Positions 37,266 to 50,800 are shown, counted from the stretch's first letter. The stretch: 64,000 nt of DNA from Yamagishiella unicocca (GCA_003116995.1 BDSL01000046.1:620001-684000); one strand, 5' to 3'. Notes: a model not told the origin generated them from the letters alone. A program made the numbers and translations.

Positions 37266-37345
37266 GTGCGGCGCATGTAGACCTTGAACGGCGTGCGAGT
37301 GTCACCTACGGCATTTGATTCTAACGCTGTACGCTTGAGCAGCGT

Positions 37346-37350
37346 TGTAA
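37346..37350 (+). promoter_or_regulatory. TGTAA polyadenylation signal of the Gln-rich gene
   Basis: TGTAA lies 81 bases after the stop codon, a typical volvocine distance. Confidence 0.7.
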
Positions 37351-38980
37351 ATGAGTGGAGGTGGAAGGGGGCGGTGACGCGTTAAGATCTGCAAGCCGGA
37401 TTTTGGGTGTGGTGTGGATTGGGGCCTGCTCAGGTGGGGCCGCCTAGTGGGTACGTGTGTGGCAGCAGCCACGTCGCCGCCACCATTCCGAGCGCATGGT
37501 GCCGGGCTTGATAACTTGATTGCTTGGCGTGTAGCGAAGGAAGCAGTGATTTACATATTATTTTAGGTACAGCATGGCCCGATGCGATCTGGCGAGTCCC
37601 GCGTTGCTGGCACACTTCCGACATATGCGAGCTCGCTGCAAGATAGCAATCGGTGTCTGCAGGGGTGTGCTAACGGCTCGTGTGGCGCGAGACCGCCATC
37701 AGCGGCTTGGTGACTTTAAAGGGACTCGCCGACACTGCGTCGCTCGTGAGGCGCTTGCCCCGTCATACCGGTACTGTTGGGCACTGCCCAGGCAGAATAA
37801 TTGCATTCTCAGAGAGGACTGCTCTTTCCTGACTGATGTGTCACTCCCGCGTGGGTGTATTTTTGCCGTTGCTTATCGCGGTAGGCGCACAGCTCCGAAA
37901 CCTTGCGGGGGATGGCGTCGTACACGCGCGCGTGCGCGCGGGCGTTTTGGATTTTTTGGTGCATGTCGCTTACCTAAACCTTCACGTGCCAATGAGGGAG
38001 AGTGTGCGGGAGGCGTGGACTTCCAATCCGACCGCGATCGAGAGCGCTGTTTGCCGATGGCTACAAAATGGATGTCGCCGATTGGCCAGCTAGCCGTCCA
38101 GTCGATGACCGTTCGACGACCGCCCAAGAATGCCACATTTAGATTTCCTTCTTTCTGTTTTCATGAAGGCACGGCCCCCCCATACAAGTGACGTGGTTGT
38201 GACGGGTCAACCTGAGCAGGGCTGCTGGCCGCATGCGGTCCCGTACGCTGGTGCTCTGGATGGAGCTCACGGTGGGCGGGAGCGGCTCCTCGTTCTGCTC
38301 GCTGCTTTTATCAGTGATGTTGCCACTAGGGGGTTGGCTGGCGCATCGCCTGACCTACACCAACCTGCACCAACTATAGCGTACGCAGATGGCAGCTCAG
38401 AATTAGTGAGCCCCCGTCGGGCATCGATGATCCATGCATGCGAACTGCGGGTCGAGGGAGGGGGGTGCCAGCTGCGTGGCCGGTTGTGAAGTGTTTTTCA
38501 AATGATGTAGATCCACCTGGACGATTAGCGGAAGATTGTTGGCTCCAGGAGGGGTGAACACATCGCAAGCCGCCCGGCACATCTCCGTGCGAGGGACGGA
38601 AGCTTGCTGCAGCGTCTGAATTGGCCATGTGCGGTCCCGGGCGTGGGCAAGGGTAAGCGGACACGTTCGTCCTGTCCGACGTACGCATCATCCTATGTGT
38701 TCTGCTGGGGCGATACCACTGCGACGGTTTCGCCCCAGCCAATAGTCGCTCTTGTTGCCGTTGCGGGCGCCGCCAAGACATACCGGGCAGATTCCACAAC
38801 ACAACCCAGGGCACGAGGCCTTGCTGCCTGCACCCTAGCGACCGGACTTCGGTCGCACGTTTTCGCAAACTTCACGATGCAGGGTGGTAATTGTAGAGCA
38901 TTCATGCCGATGCGCATACACAACTGGGCGGCCGGCGCTGTGGCTCCTGCCGCCCAAGGAAGGCGCTGTTGTAATCACCT
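37351..38980. other. Intergenic region, no supported gene
   Basis: Several overlapping frames (for example 37574-38191 and 38130-38489 on +) are open but have no family motif or splice support. A stretch near 38.24 kb vaguely resembles a worn retroelement (VLWMELTV in one frame) but is too short to name. Confidence 0.4.
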
Positions 38981-39880
38981 AGGGCTCAACGAACATAAAG
39001 AACCGGAAAGTAAGGAGCACGGGAAACCCCCGCTCCCCAAGACAACCCGGACCGATCACGAATCCACCAGTACCTCAGCCGGTCCTCCGCACACAAGGCG
39101 ACTGGCGACAACCCGCAAACAAGGATGCCGAGGCCCCACGGCATCACAGCCTTTCTGGGGAAGCCCCAACGCAGCAAAGCCCCTCAAAAGGGCCCAAAAC
39201 CCCACCACCCCACGGCGAATGGCACGATCCAGGATACCACTTCCCGGAGTAAGAGGGGGACCACCAGCACCTCCCAGACGCAGGGCTGCACCCCGGGGAG
39301 TGCTTGCACCAACCAGACTTGCGCCCGTGTCACCCCTGCACCGAGCTGGGTCTCGAGTTGGGCAATCACTGCTTGAGCCACCGGGCAGAACCAAAAGTGG
39401 TGCAGGCGGGGGGTACCCGCCCCTGGACGCTCTCCAGCCGGCACACCGCACCCACAGGGGGATGCTGCTACCGTCCGCATACGAGAGTTCCCGAGAAGGG
39501 GGATCCCATCACAACCAGCCGCCACCACCCCTCCTTATAGGCAGGCTCCCACTTCATGCCGGACCAGAGCCGCCGAAACACTTGCTGCAGGGCATTCAGG
39601 GCCGCTGGCAGGACAGGCCCGGTACCCCAAGCGCTTCGTGCACAAATATCTCATGCGCGGCCCGCCGGGCGTCCGCGATCTCGACCAGCTGCACAGCCGT
39701 CCCAACCCGAACAGTCATCTCCCGCAGCGCCAGTGGCGCCCCCCCACCCTGTCTTGTTGGTTTTTTGGGCGGGGCCCCAGCGCGAAGCGCCTCCTGATGC
39801 CCCGCCCCCAAGGGTTGCCCATGTCCGTCCGCGTGCGTGCGTCCGTTCGGACCAAACATTATAGGACGCCCAACTGTAAC
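38981..39880 (-). mobile_element. LINE 3' fragment, copy A (C-terminal zinc-finger region of the RT ORF)
   Basis: Reads on the minus strand and is nearly identical to copy C at 63.3-64.0 kb, ending in the same RLVCGGPAEVLVDS and stop codon (39056). It has a deletion of about 70 bp around 39265 that removes part of the frame, and further frame breaks. The putative zinc-binding part is CGCGVPAGE..PRLHHFWFC. The 5' part of the element is missing. It is a dead remnant. Confidence 0.75.
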
Positions 39881-40280
39881 CATAGTTCAATAGCCTTATG
39901 CATCCTCTATTACACCCTAACCTTACTTTGGCAACCAAAAATCATTTTAGCGAGAACGAGTTTCACGGTCGCCGTAGCCCCGTAGAGCAAGGCCGCGGTC
40001 AAAGCAACCGGGCCGATGCGGCATACGACCCGGATGGGCGCAATCGCGCGGCGCCCGCTCGCGGTGATGGAGATTCTGCTGGTGAGCCTGCGGCTGACGC
40101 TCACAAATTCGCTCAGCAATTTACAGCCACGACACAGACAGAAGCACGCACGCCTTCCCCGTTTCGACGGGTCCATGACTTGCGACGCCGGCCTCCGACA
40201 ACGCGCGCGACTTAGCTGTTCGCTCTCGGCTCAAGCGGCGTGCTTGTGGATATTGTATCTCGACAATATCCGGTCCTAAA
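39881..40280. other. Spacer between a LINE fragment and the next gene candidate
   Basis: No supported gene; presumably the promoter/5' UTR of the gene candidate at 40281. Confidence 0.35.
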
Positions 40281-42286
40281 ATGTCGATCCTACCACCAGA
40301 TGCCCCGACCGAGTACCCTGCAGCGGCCGCGATGGTGGACCTGGCTGCTCGGCCGGATGCACGGCTGCAGCCGGCTCCGCGCAGCTCTGGCGCCCGGCCG
40401 CGAGGACGCAGCCTCTGGCATCCGCTGCCGTGCCCACGGCTGCCGAACCCCGCAGCCATGTGCAGCCCGCGAAGCATGCCGCCGCTCCGGTACCCTGGTA
40501 CGAACAGGGCTCGGCTGGCGGGGAGCGCCTGGGCATCACGGAGATGGGCAACACCGCGGGTTGCAGCGGTGAGCACCACGGGCCGGCTCTTCCGCATCGC
40601 GCGGCTGATGAAAGCCGATGGCAGCAGGTAGTAGCCGCTGTCCGGGGCGCGGTCCTGCTGGAGCAGATGCAGACACAGGAGCGGCAGCGGGTATCGCGGC
40701 GCCTTGCTTGGTGGCGCCACCGCCAATATCGTCAACTCCTTCATCGACCCGACGGATGAGGCCGTGGGAGCTCTTCATGGCAGCAGCGGCATGTGGGCCG
40801 CAGCACAACTCGGGGGTGGTAGTTCGGCTGCCCCAGCCGCCGGTCGCACATTGCCCTCCGGCCGTACAGCTGCCACCAGTCCGGCGTCTCCCATCCGCTC
40901 GATAGCGCCACCCGCCCAGCCACTGTCGCCCGGCCGTCTCACGCGCCAGCTGGGCGCGGTCGGGTCACCAAGGCGAGCCCCGACATCAGCTGGCGTTGGG
41001 GCCCATGCAGCAACCGCGGTCCTGGGAGGGTCTCCCCTTGCCGCCGCCGCTGCCGCCGCCACCACCCGGCAGGCGCTGGTAGCTGTGGCGAGGGCACAAG
41101 ACGTCCTCATGCAGCGTCGACGCGTTGCTGGGACCCAAGGTGAGGCGCGCAAGTTGTGTTCACGGTTCAGGGCTGCCGACGCTGGATGGAACTGTAATCG
41201 GTGCTGTCGCCACAGCGGCAGCAGGCATCTGACTGGATGGACGAGTTGTCTGCATCCCAAATGCAGACAATCATCGATTCAACTGACGCTGCCGAACAGC
41301 GGCATTTCACTGCTGGTGCCACCGCACAGCCGCCTTTCACTGGTGCCATCACAGAGGAAACTGCCACTGATGCCGCTGCGCAGCTGCAGCAAGCTCGGGG
41401 CCAGTCACAGGACTCAGACGACCCCCTAAGCCAGGGGAGCATCGATCGGCTCCTGACCAAGCATTCCACGCTTCCTGTCACGAAACTGCCGACTCTGGTG
41501 GCAGCGTCGGGCCCTGCTGCTGCTATGTCGGCGGAGGCGGCGCGGCCACCCACTGCAGTGGTGGACACCGATTCGCCCGCCATATCACTGCTTGTTGTGA
41601 AGAGGCGGCGGTTCCGGAGCGCCATCCAGTCTATGGCCGACAGCGAGTACATGGACACCGGGGTTGGGGCGTTCCGGGATGATATCGACGAGCCTGGCGG
41701 TGTGAAGCCATGCATGTGCAATAAGCGCCCAAAGCGCCAGGCCGGCTTGAATGTAAACGCTGGCGGTGGGGGCGGCGCTGACGACGGGGTCGATGCCGAC
41801 AACGAGAGCAGCACATGCGACGAGGACAGCGCCGGCAGTGAAAGCAGCGCTGGCGATGAGAGCAGCGCCAGTGATGATGACGGCGCCGGCAGCGAGGGTG
41901 GTGCTGATGACAACGACCGCCATTCAAAGCCCCGGTAAGTGGTGCGTGGTTTGGGTGCTGATTATTTGATTTAAGATGCACATGTGCCTGTATAAAAGGG
42001 TTTACTGCACATATGCCTGATTGGTGGACCCGCGCACTGCAGGAGGTGCATCGGCCGGTGGCTCTTTGAATGTCTCAGACTGGTGTCCGTTATCGACCTG
42101 GGTAACGTACCTGAACCGTTTCTTCTCCCCACCCCGACCCTGTTCAGGTTCCTTGACGAAGAGGTGGATGAGGACGACGGGGAGGAGAAGGAGGAGGAGA
42201 CGGAGGAAGACCAGGAAAGTGATTGGGACGATGAGGAGGAAGATGAGAAGGGCGAGGACGCAGCGGCCTGTAGTTGCGTCGCATGA
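40281..42286 (+). CDS. Unknown protein with a strongly acidic C-terminus (5' exon model uncertain)
   Basis: The 3' end is well supported: exon 41216-41934 joins exon 42148-42286 (TGA) in phase 2, giving ..HSKPR followed by FLDEEVDEDDGEEKEE. The first of these has RQQASDWMDELSASQMQT, a basic KRRRF patch, a CMCNKRPKRQ segment and a Ser/Asp/Glu/Gly-rich stretch. Upstream coding-like blocks are MSILPPDAPTEYPAAAAM (ATG 40281), a frame with SRWQQVVAAVRGAVLLEQ near 40.6-40.7 kb, and an Ala/Ser/Pro-rich frame at 40704-41139 ending in ARAQDVLMQRRRVAGTQ. These lie in different frames and no splice set joining all of them was found, so a missing intron, an assembly error or pseudogenisation is possible. 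The acidic and basic tracts suggest a nuclear protein; no domain is recognised. Confidence 0.45.
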
Positions 42287-42727
42287 GCAGAGAGGACACG
42301 ACTGGATCAGACGTGTTGGTCGCGGGCGTCTGTTGCATGCTTGTATGGTGTTGTTGAGACATGCGGTTGTGTGTTTCTGTGTGCGTGTGCGACTTTGCAA
42401 GGGTGCATGGCCAAATGGCATTTAAGGCCAGGGAGATCCTGGCACTGGGCATACAAGGGACGGGACCCCGCTGAAGCATGTTGACCGCTCCTGCAGCTAA
42501 TGAGCGGATTTGGGGTCTGGGATTGCAGGTTGGGTTTATTGGGGGTTCGGGGCGTGCCGGCTCCCAGGAACGGTTATCAACCTGGACTATGATCCACCGT
42601 GGCTGTTCAGAGACCTGCTGCAATGTGATAGGTTTGTGGCGTGTTGTGTACTGTGTCGGTATCGTCCCTATCCGTGTATGACAAGGTGCGCCCAGTTCGT
42701 ACCCCGTGAATGACAAGGTGCGTCGTT

Positions 42728-42744
42728 GTTGTAACGGTTACAGT
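42728..42744 (+). repeat. Retroelement junction motif (TGTAAC palindrome)
   Basis: GTTGTAACGGTTACAGT; the core GTAACGGTTAC is an imperfect palindrome. Identical 17-mers are at 62974 and, inverted, at 16412; a one-base variant is at 59198. Confidence 0.85.
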
Positions 42745-44560
42745 GGGTTCCAGACCAAGAGGTATAAACATCGGGCACATCGCCTGACACTGAGGAAGAC
42801 GGAGGAGACAAAGACCGACGTGCACCGGAACAAAGGCAAACCACCAGAACACCAATCGACAGGCCGTAGGCACACAGAGCAGCAGGGGGAATTTGCACTA
42901 GAGGCTTCCCTATCAGGAACCGACCACCAACCAACCTAACAGCCCAGCAACCGACGAACCAGTGAAGCGCCGCAACGATGAAAGTCGGTGTCGTGTCCTT
43001 ACCCGTGTACGACAAAAGTGTTTGGGCTTCCCATCCGTACATATATGACAAGGTGTGACAGCTTCTTGGCTCTTATAAGAAAATTAATGCCGGCTTCCTC
43101 TTACACTTCTGTTGAGGTGGTTTCTATCCTTGCGTGGCGAAACAGCCCTGCTGTTGTCACACACGCGGCTAAGCAACGAGCCGGCAGTGATCACTCGTGC
43201 TCTACACAAGCAACCGGCCCGTACAGATGCAGAGGGGCCCCGCCCTTTTTCCGGCTTCGAGGAATCCGACACCCCTTGTTTTCAGCAGCACCACAGCCTA
43301 AATGCAATACAACAACTGAAGTCCAAGCAGCCCCTCAATCAGTACAACCAGCAACGCGTCTTGACAAAGTCGAACAGAAGCCCCCCACCTGAGACCCACA
43401 ATGGGCCAGCACCCAAATAAGGAGGAAGAAAAAGGGATCTCCCATAGGAGCACCGGCCATCCGGGGCCCAATCCGGCCCCTGACAATCGGGCGCCAGGCC
43501 AACACATACTAGTCAGCCCTGAACAACCCGCAGCAGAGGGTGTTGAGGACCGAAAAAACCAGCAAACGGGGTCAAACATCAACTACACCACGCCTCAGCG
43601 CACGATCAAGTAAACTGACGCCAGAAGCGATGCCCCACGTATTTATAGCAGCCGCCATGCGCCGCCGCCCAGCCTCCATTGCGCTGACGGCCGCTAGCAC
43701 GAGGGCTACACCCCTCGAGGGGCGAGTACTAACCACACATGACCCGGGGACACACACGCGCCCACCCGTACAGCCAGCTGGTCAACGAGTACTTAAGCCA
43801 CCGGGCAGCTCCATAAATGATGCTGCCGAGTGGACAGCCCGCCGGGTGCTCACCACAGCCGCAGGGAGAGGCCACTGCGCCCCGCATGTGGAAGTTGCCA
43901 AGCAGAGGAACCCCGTCAACTGTGAGCCGCCACCTTTCTTCCTTGTTCTCCCAGTGCATACCCTGCTGTGACCTCTGGAAAGCACCTGGAAAGTGCCGAC
44001 ACAGCCAGGCGCAGCTCAGCGGCCACCGCTGTCCCCCCCAGTGCCCCTAGAACGAATAGACCATGCGCGGCCGCGCGAGCAGCCACCGTTTCCGACAGTT
44101 GCATTGTCGCAGCTGCCCGCACCGACATACTCCGGACCGAAATGGGCGGCAAACCCCACCCATCAGCTGAGGCGCGCACCCAACATCACCTCCACGTCTG
44201 TCGTGGTCGAGTGGCCCATACCCACCGGCACCGCCCTACTCGCCACCGCGGCCATCCGCCACGGGGATGGGAGGCCCTCGAGCGCCCCCATACACTCCCG
44301 CCACCGCCGAAGCTCCAAGAAGGCCCGCGCCTCCCTTGTACGGGGGCAGAAGCCGCGCTCGACAGCTGCGCGCCAGTTTGCCATCACCTCTTATCGAGCT
44401 GCGGTGTCGGTCTCATGCAGGACCGCGGTCAGCGCCTCACGCGCCCTCAGGACATCCCCCAACGTGCGGACGGCCTACCAGCTCGACCCCAAAATCGACT
44501 GCGGACAACGAATCGCTTCAACGCACTACCCATCTTCGGCGGCATTGCATGCCGGTGGTG
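42728..44560 (-). mobile_element. LINE 3' remnant, copy B (diverged)
   Basis: At 42728-42985 the sequence matches 62974-63240, the 3' end of copy C, including GTTGTAACGGTTACAGT. Further left-to-right, minus-strand pieces show a zinc-finger block RWRLTVDGVPLLGNFHMRG..PCGCG, homologous to WWRLAVVGTPLLGNSHMR of copy C, then WRMAAVASRAVPVGMGHSTT. Frames are broken repeatedly. It is an old relative of copies A and C. Confidence 0.65.
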
Positions 44561-44872
44561 GCCAGAAAACTGCGTATGCGCGCGGGTACCGGTATATTAT
44601 TTTGGTTGTCACTCGTTTTCGTCACAGCAATGTCGGGCTTTCACCACTTCTCTGTGCAGCACTCGACCCCTGATCACAGTCCTCATCCCAGGATCACCCG
44701 CCGTCTCCCACACCTCCGCTCTCCGATATACTTATTACTACGGAAGTTGCTGGCATATTTGCAGCCCAATAAGGGCAATACATCCGCAAACAGTTGTCAA
44801 CAATGCCCATGGGGGCGCAATCAGCGTGCTTCTGAGGAAGTGGGACGCGTATCGCCGCGGGTGTCGCTTCAG

Positions 44873-47800
44873 CTAAATCGCAACAGGCTGCATAGCTGAG
44901 GCGCCGAGTCCTGTTTCGGCACCCGTGACCGGCCCGCCGCCGCCGCCGCCGCCGACCTCGCATAGCGCCTGCAGCCTGGTGACGATTTCATCAAAATCGG
45001 GTCTCTCGTGCGGCTCCTTAGACAAACATGCCGCTACGACCGTAGCATAGGGTCGGTGGGCCGAGCCCATCATATCCTGTGTAGTGGGTGCGCCGCGGTG
45101 CATGGGGGAGGGACTTCAGGGTCGAAGGGGCAGCAACATTCGGTGATCGACAGCTAGAAGATGGCCAGGCCGGCGCCGGACAGGAGACGTGAGTAGTCGA
45201 GCTGGTTGGGCTCGTGCTCAATGCGGTGACCACCGGAATTAACGACGATGGCGGAACTGCCAACCGCAAGCCACAGAATAGGGAAGATCATGGTGCGACC
45301 GACCTTGCCGTGCACTACCCCTGCCCCAACTGCCAACCGCTTCTACTCCCCTCAACCTCCCGCACCATGCGCCTTACCTCCAGTAGGAGTGCGCGTGCAG
45401 GCTGCTGGGGACCCTCTCGTTGTCCCGACTCTTGCAGTGCGGAGTGAATCGCGCATAATTCATCCAACGTGCAGCCGTAGTAGAGCTCGATGAGCACCAG
45501 ACCGAAGGACCACACGTCCGCTCGCGGCGACAGCTTCCCTTGAGACGCAACCTGTGGAGGGTGGAAGGACAGCGCGGCACGACCGTCAAGGGCGGTCTGG
45601 CTACAGAAGAGAGAAGCTCGATCCAAAGCCCAAGCAAGAAACGCAGAGAACGCCCATGCAGCCCCGAACCACAGGAAGCACGGCACCAAGGCCCGATGCG
45701 TCCATGGCACAGTCTGGCATAGCACATCCCTCCTGGGCCCGCACAGCCAGACCGCACGCCTTTTGGAAGTGGTGCAGTGGTGCGAGGCCCTGCACGAGGC
45801 CTGCCCCACGTCATACGCTTACGCTGGTCGCCAACCCCGCCGATGCTCTGTCAGCCTGCCAGCAGCTCCCCACCTACCTCGCATCCACCCTCCCTCCCTC
45901 GCAGCCACCCACTCACCTCTGGCGCGAGATACGCGGGAGTGCCTTGGAACTTGTGCGAGGCGTGCGTCGCGCCCTCCGCCAGGGGCAGGCTCAGCCCAAA
46001 GTCAGCCACCTTGGCCGTCAGCACTAAAACCGTTCCCTCCTCAAGCGCGTCGGCAGCTCCCCAGACGCCTTGAGGGGCTGGACTCGCGACCGCGCTGTCC
46101 AGCTGTTGTCCCTCAGGTTTTGATCGCCGCCCGGTCACCAGCAACACGTTATCTGCAGGGCCGGAGCAGGGGCGAGGAGAGGTACGGCACGCTGACGTGA
46201 TCTCGGCGTCATGGGCTTGCCATGCCAGACGAAGAGCCTGGAATTTGGGTGGGTCCAACAACTAGTCATTGTGGTTCGATCCGCTGTAGGTCACAGGCGG
46301 TTCCATGGGACACCAGTGCTCACCTGGTTTGAGGTCCCCATGGACGATGCGGCGGCTGTGGATGTGCCTCATGCCTAGGGCCACGTCCAGGGCTAGACGT
46401 AGAGCAAGAACCTTGGCGAAGCCATCTGCTCGCACGCTGCCCGCCACGCCTTGCTCTGGACAGACGAGGACAGGACGCAAAATGCCAGATGATGATGTGA
46501 CAGACTGTACAAGCAGTGTCGGACTGGACACCCGAGTGGCGATCTGGCAAGAACATAGCGAACGGGATCCGGTACGTTGCCCCTAGTACTAGGTGTTGCC
46601 CCTAGTTAGGAGCATAGTTGCTGCCGCGGTGCCGTAATGGAGCGAACTGGTACAACCACAACGTCACACCGGGCAGAGCCATGCTGGATCGGAGGAAGTC
46701 GCAGAAGCGTAACTCGTCGTGCTACCGATGATCCTTCTGGCGCCAGCTAGCGAACGGCCGCCTTGCGCGTCTTCCGCGAAATAAAGGCCACGCTGTATAC
46801 CGAGTGCGGTCGCCGCCTCACCGCTCGTTTCACCTGCCCTCTGACACTACTGTTCCCGCCCCGGCGTGTGCTGCTGCGGCCCGTTCCTCTCACCAAGCGC
46901 ATGGCGAAGCGTGCCGCCGTTGCAGTACTCTTGCACGATGTAGAGTTTGAACGCGTCGTGAGAGTCCACCTCATCGGAGCAAGCTCTCGTCGTTCCTGTG
47001 GCGATGTTCTCGCCGGTGGGCTGACTGGTCGGATCCTGGATCAGGTGCTTCAGGTTGTATGAGTATGTGGCTGCGAAGAGCGGCAGGAGCGCGCGGTCCG
47101 TCTATGCAGGTAACGGTATAAGTTGTCTTCAGTGAAGGGTTCCAATGAAGCGCCGCCCTGCTGCGAGGCTTGCCGGTATGACCCTAGCCCGACTCGACCC
47201 GGCCCAGGGCAGCAAACAAAGCGCTGCCTCCTTTCATTTACCGGCGCATTACCTGTGCGCACGACCTGCATAAGCGTCCTTTGATGCAGCATGCACTATC
47301 TTCACCATAAATTGTCACGCGCATGAGGATTTGTTGCAATGGCACTGTGCTCAACCGTGGTCTCCGTCTACCGCACTTGGCCTGGCATCCCTGGGAGACA
47401 AAATCTCTGTAGCAAGTCAGCTTTAATCCCGACGCGTTCGCCCCGACTCACCTACGACATTCGGGTGCGCGAAGCTCATCGATATTGCCGCCTCCAGGAC
47501 TGCGCGGTGCTGTGCACGGCCATCCCTACCGATCATTACCTCCGAAACTACCATCGTCTTGATCGCCACCAGCAGTCCCCGCCAGGTGCCTCGATACACC
47601 ACTCCAAACGCGCCAACGCCCAGCACCTTCTCCACCTGGAGCTCCGCGTCAGTCAGCTTAGCCTGTGGTTGCGCCGTTCGAAGCGAGTTTCGTCAATGCC
47701 GAAGGCGCAGACGTCAACCAGTTGAAAACGACAGCAACCAGCGGAAGATATAACAGTGAATTTGTTTCAGAATGGCTGTCTCAGCAAAAACAAGACGCGC

Positions 47801-50800
47801 GTAAAATTATCGAGCCCAGCCCGGGCCAGTCTAAACTTACGCAGGTATGCCCGGTTTACTTTTGCCCGCCACGCCCCGATCAGCCCAGCCATGCCTGGAG
47901 CGCGCTTATAGCGTCGGACATGCCGCGGTAGCTGCGTCGCCGACGGGTGGATGATGTCATTGTGCCGGTTAGTAGCTGCTTGCTGTTGGGCCCCTCGCGC
48001 GGGAGCTCTTCCGGCTCCGTGGCCATCAGATCGCGAAAGTACGCCTGCAGGGGGCGGGGACGCGTGGCGCAACAATATTTGGATGGCTGCATGAAGCGTG
48101 ATGTGCCTGGCGTTTTCTCTTGGATGACCTCATCGGGGCAGACGGACGAAAGAACGACGGACAATTCTGCTGCCCGCTCCGGTCCGGCCAATGTCTGAGG
48201 CGGCCCCTTGGTGCGATGCGTTACTGTGTGCGAGGAAGAACGGGTCACACGCAACGGCGCCCACATGCTCCCATCCCTGGCTCACACTCGAGAGCCTAGC
48301 ACCCGGTCTCTTAAGCCTTAACACGATACCCACGTTCATCTCCTGGACAAAGCTCTCCTCGTTCATTGCTAGAAGCCCCTCCGGCGCATGACCGCCTGCG
48401 GCGCCTGGAGGCGACAGCGTATGGGCGATTTGGGCACGTGCCTCGTCCTGCGGTCGGATCCTGGACGCTGCCAGCCCATTCAGCACCGCGGCCACGGCGC
48501 AGCGGTTCAGCTGCAGGGAGGGAGTGCCGAGGGAGACAAGAGGCCGGGGCAGCACACAGGTTGAGCTAATGGGTGTTTGCGAAGGCTGAGCCGCGAGAAG
48601 GATATCGACATCAGTGGGCAACAACAGACTGCAAAGCGCGTTGAGACACGTGGCGCGTTCCGAAGCCGCATCGAAGGTCCTAGGGCTTTCCGCTCGCTCC
48701 CCTAATGCATCCGTGAGAGCAACGGGATGGGGGCTTCGTGAGAGCAGCAGGTTGACAACACGCGGGCGTAAGGTGGTGCAGCTGCGAGCCAAGCAAGAGC
48801 CCATTGACTAAAGGTTCACGTTCGCACCTGGATTGCTTCGCTGGCTAGCGTGTTGTTCCCTCCCAAGAGTACCGTAGCTTTGTCCATCGTAAACAAGATA
48901 ACATACGAGTCGCTTAGCAGGTCGGCACGTCGAGCCCCGGTGCCGGCAGGAACGCACCTCTGATATTCTGGTTGACGCCGAGATGCTGATGGCGGTGCTA
49001 CAGCTCATCGTGTCTGTCAGCTGTCGCCTGGTTAGCGAATCCAACGGCCCGCAAGAGCGCACAACGTACCCCTGCCTGGCTCTAACCGCCGCCGCATCGA
49101 CATCATCGCCCTCGCAAGTGATGGCCAACTGCACACTGCCAGCTGCCGCCTGCCAGTCGGCCTTACATGGATCCGTCCCCCGCCTCACGCTGCCGCCGCT
49201 TTGGCTGTCCCCACCCTTCTTTCCACTGTCCGCAAAGGGCAACGGCGATACACTCGTTCCAGCTCCTGCCACGCAGTTCTTGCGCCGCCGCGACCGGCGG
49301 TACGCCAAGACCAGACACACCACGAGTGCGGCCAGGACCAGAACTCCTCCGACTGCCGCCACGCAGGCCACCAGCGGAACGACCCACGTACGGCCGGGTG
49401 AGCCGTCCTGGGCGGTATGTTGTTCGGTAGCGTAAACCTCCGGGCCGGCGAAAAGCGGTTGCACCGGCGATGGAGGCGGAGGCAGAGGCGGGGTGAGGAG
49501 GGGATCCAGCGGCGGCCGGGAAGGGACCGCAGGCGGGGGGGGAGGCGTGAAATCCAAGGAGAAATTTATGGCTAGGCCTGGGGGGAGATAAGAAGGGGAG
49601 GATGGGGATACAAAGGGGAGGAAGAGGATAAGAAGGGGAATGAAACAGGGTGGTGCGTGAGCAGGGCTTTTAGAGGCAGGAGTTCTAAGGTCAGGGGCAC
49701 GTCCGGCGTGATGAGAAAGCGGCAGGCAGATGGAGAGTGGAGGTGCTGCCAAAGCAATGGCCCAACCAGTTTAAATGACAACGGGGGTACACGCAGGGGG
49801 GTCTTGCGTGCTCTCGTACCCGCGAGCTCCTTGTATGTCAGGGCAATCCGTGGATACGACAGGAGCTTGGCTCCGGGCGGCGCGTCTGGCGGTAGCTTGT
49901 ACGTTATCGACACGTTTGTGCCCGTCCAGCCGTAGTGCCGCACCGTCGCCAGCACTAGCACGCCTGAGCTGTAGTCGTAAGACATTATCTGCAGGCGACG
50001 GCAATACACACAGCGGGATCGTGCGTGTTTGGTGACATGGGCGCAGTAGCGGTGCGAGTTGGTTCGGTGCTGCCCTTGGCGAACGATAGCCCGATCAGCG
50101 AGCCTGCCGCCGTATGACTTGGTCCGGCTACCTTACGCGTCTGGGCAGCCGGACCAAGCGCCGGTCCGTTCAAAAGAACGGTCGAGCGAACGGCTCGTGG
50201 TGACTTGGGAGTCTAATAGGGTTTGGGGAGATGAGGCTTTGAGCTGAAACTCGGCTTTGGTCTGCGAGTCCATTTGTGGAGGCGCTGCCGAACTGACAGA
50301 CGCGCCAATGCTGCAAGGACTGCCGAACTGACAGATGCCCCAATGCTTCAAGGACTAAGGCGGGAGGCAGCCTTCCCGCAAAGACGCGACCCGCGCCGGC
50401 GAGGTTGCTGCTTTTGCGGACTGACCCAGCTGCTGATGTGGCAGGCTGAGGTCTCCCTTTTTTGTACGAAGCTGCCGTCGTAAACCCCCCTAACTACAAA
50501 GGGATACGATGAAGCAGACTCTCGGTCGAGCAGGGAGGGGACTGCGGCCCCTCACGCCCCTCTCCCTGATATGGGAGTGTGCTTCGGCGGTCTTTCCGTT
50601 AGGGCAGGGTTAGGTGCCCTTGGCCAGCGACAGGCCCGGTCAGGTGATGTAACACACGCCAAAAGCCAAAGCGCGGCGCCCGCCCAAACTGTCACGTTGT
50701 ATGATGCCGCTGCTGAAACAAACTCAAATTCCTCTCAGCAATTCCTCTTAGCTAGGATCCCTGATCGCGATTCCGGCCCCGGTGCAGCAGCTTCACCCCT

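Noticed and set aside
37574..38191. A 205-codon plus-strand frame after the Gln-rich gene
   Set aside because: Cys/Arg-rich composition, no domain, no GC3 bias and an overlapping alternative frame; it lies downstream of the TGTAA signal in intergenic DNA.
47270..47282. A 13-nt micro-exon in the kinase domain
   Set aside because: Flanking AG/GT fit, but the direct join of 47452-47662 to 46894-47070 already restores HPNVVATYSYNL in phase, as expected for the family.
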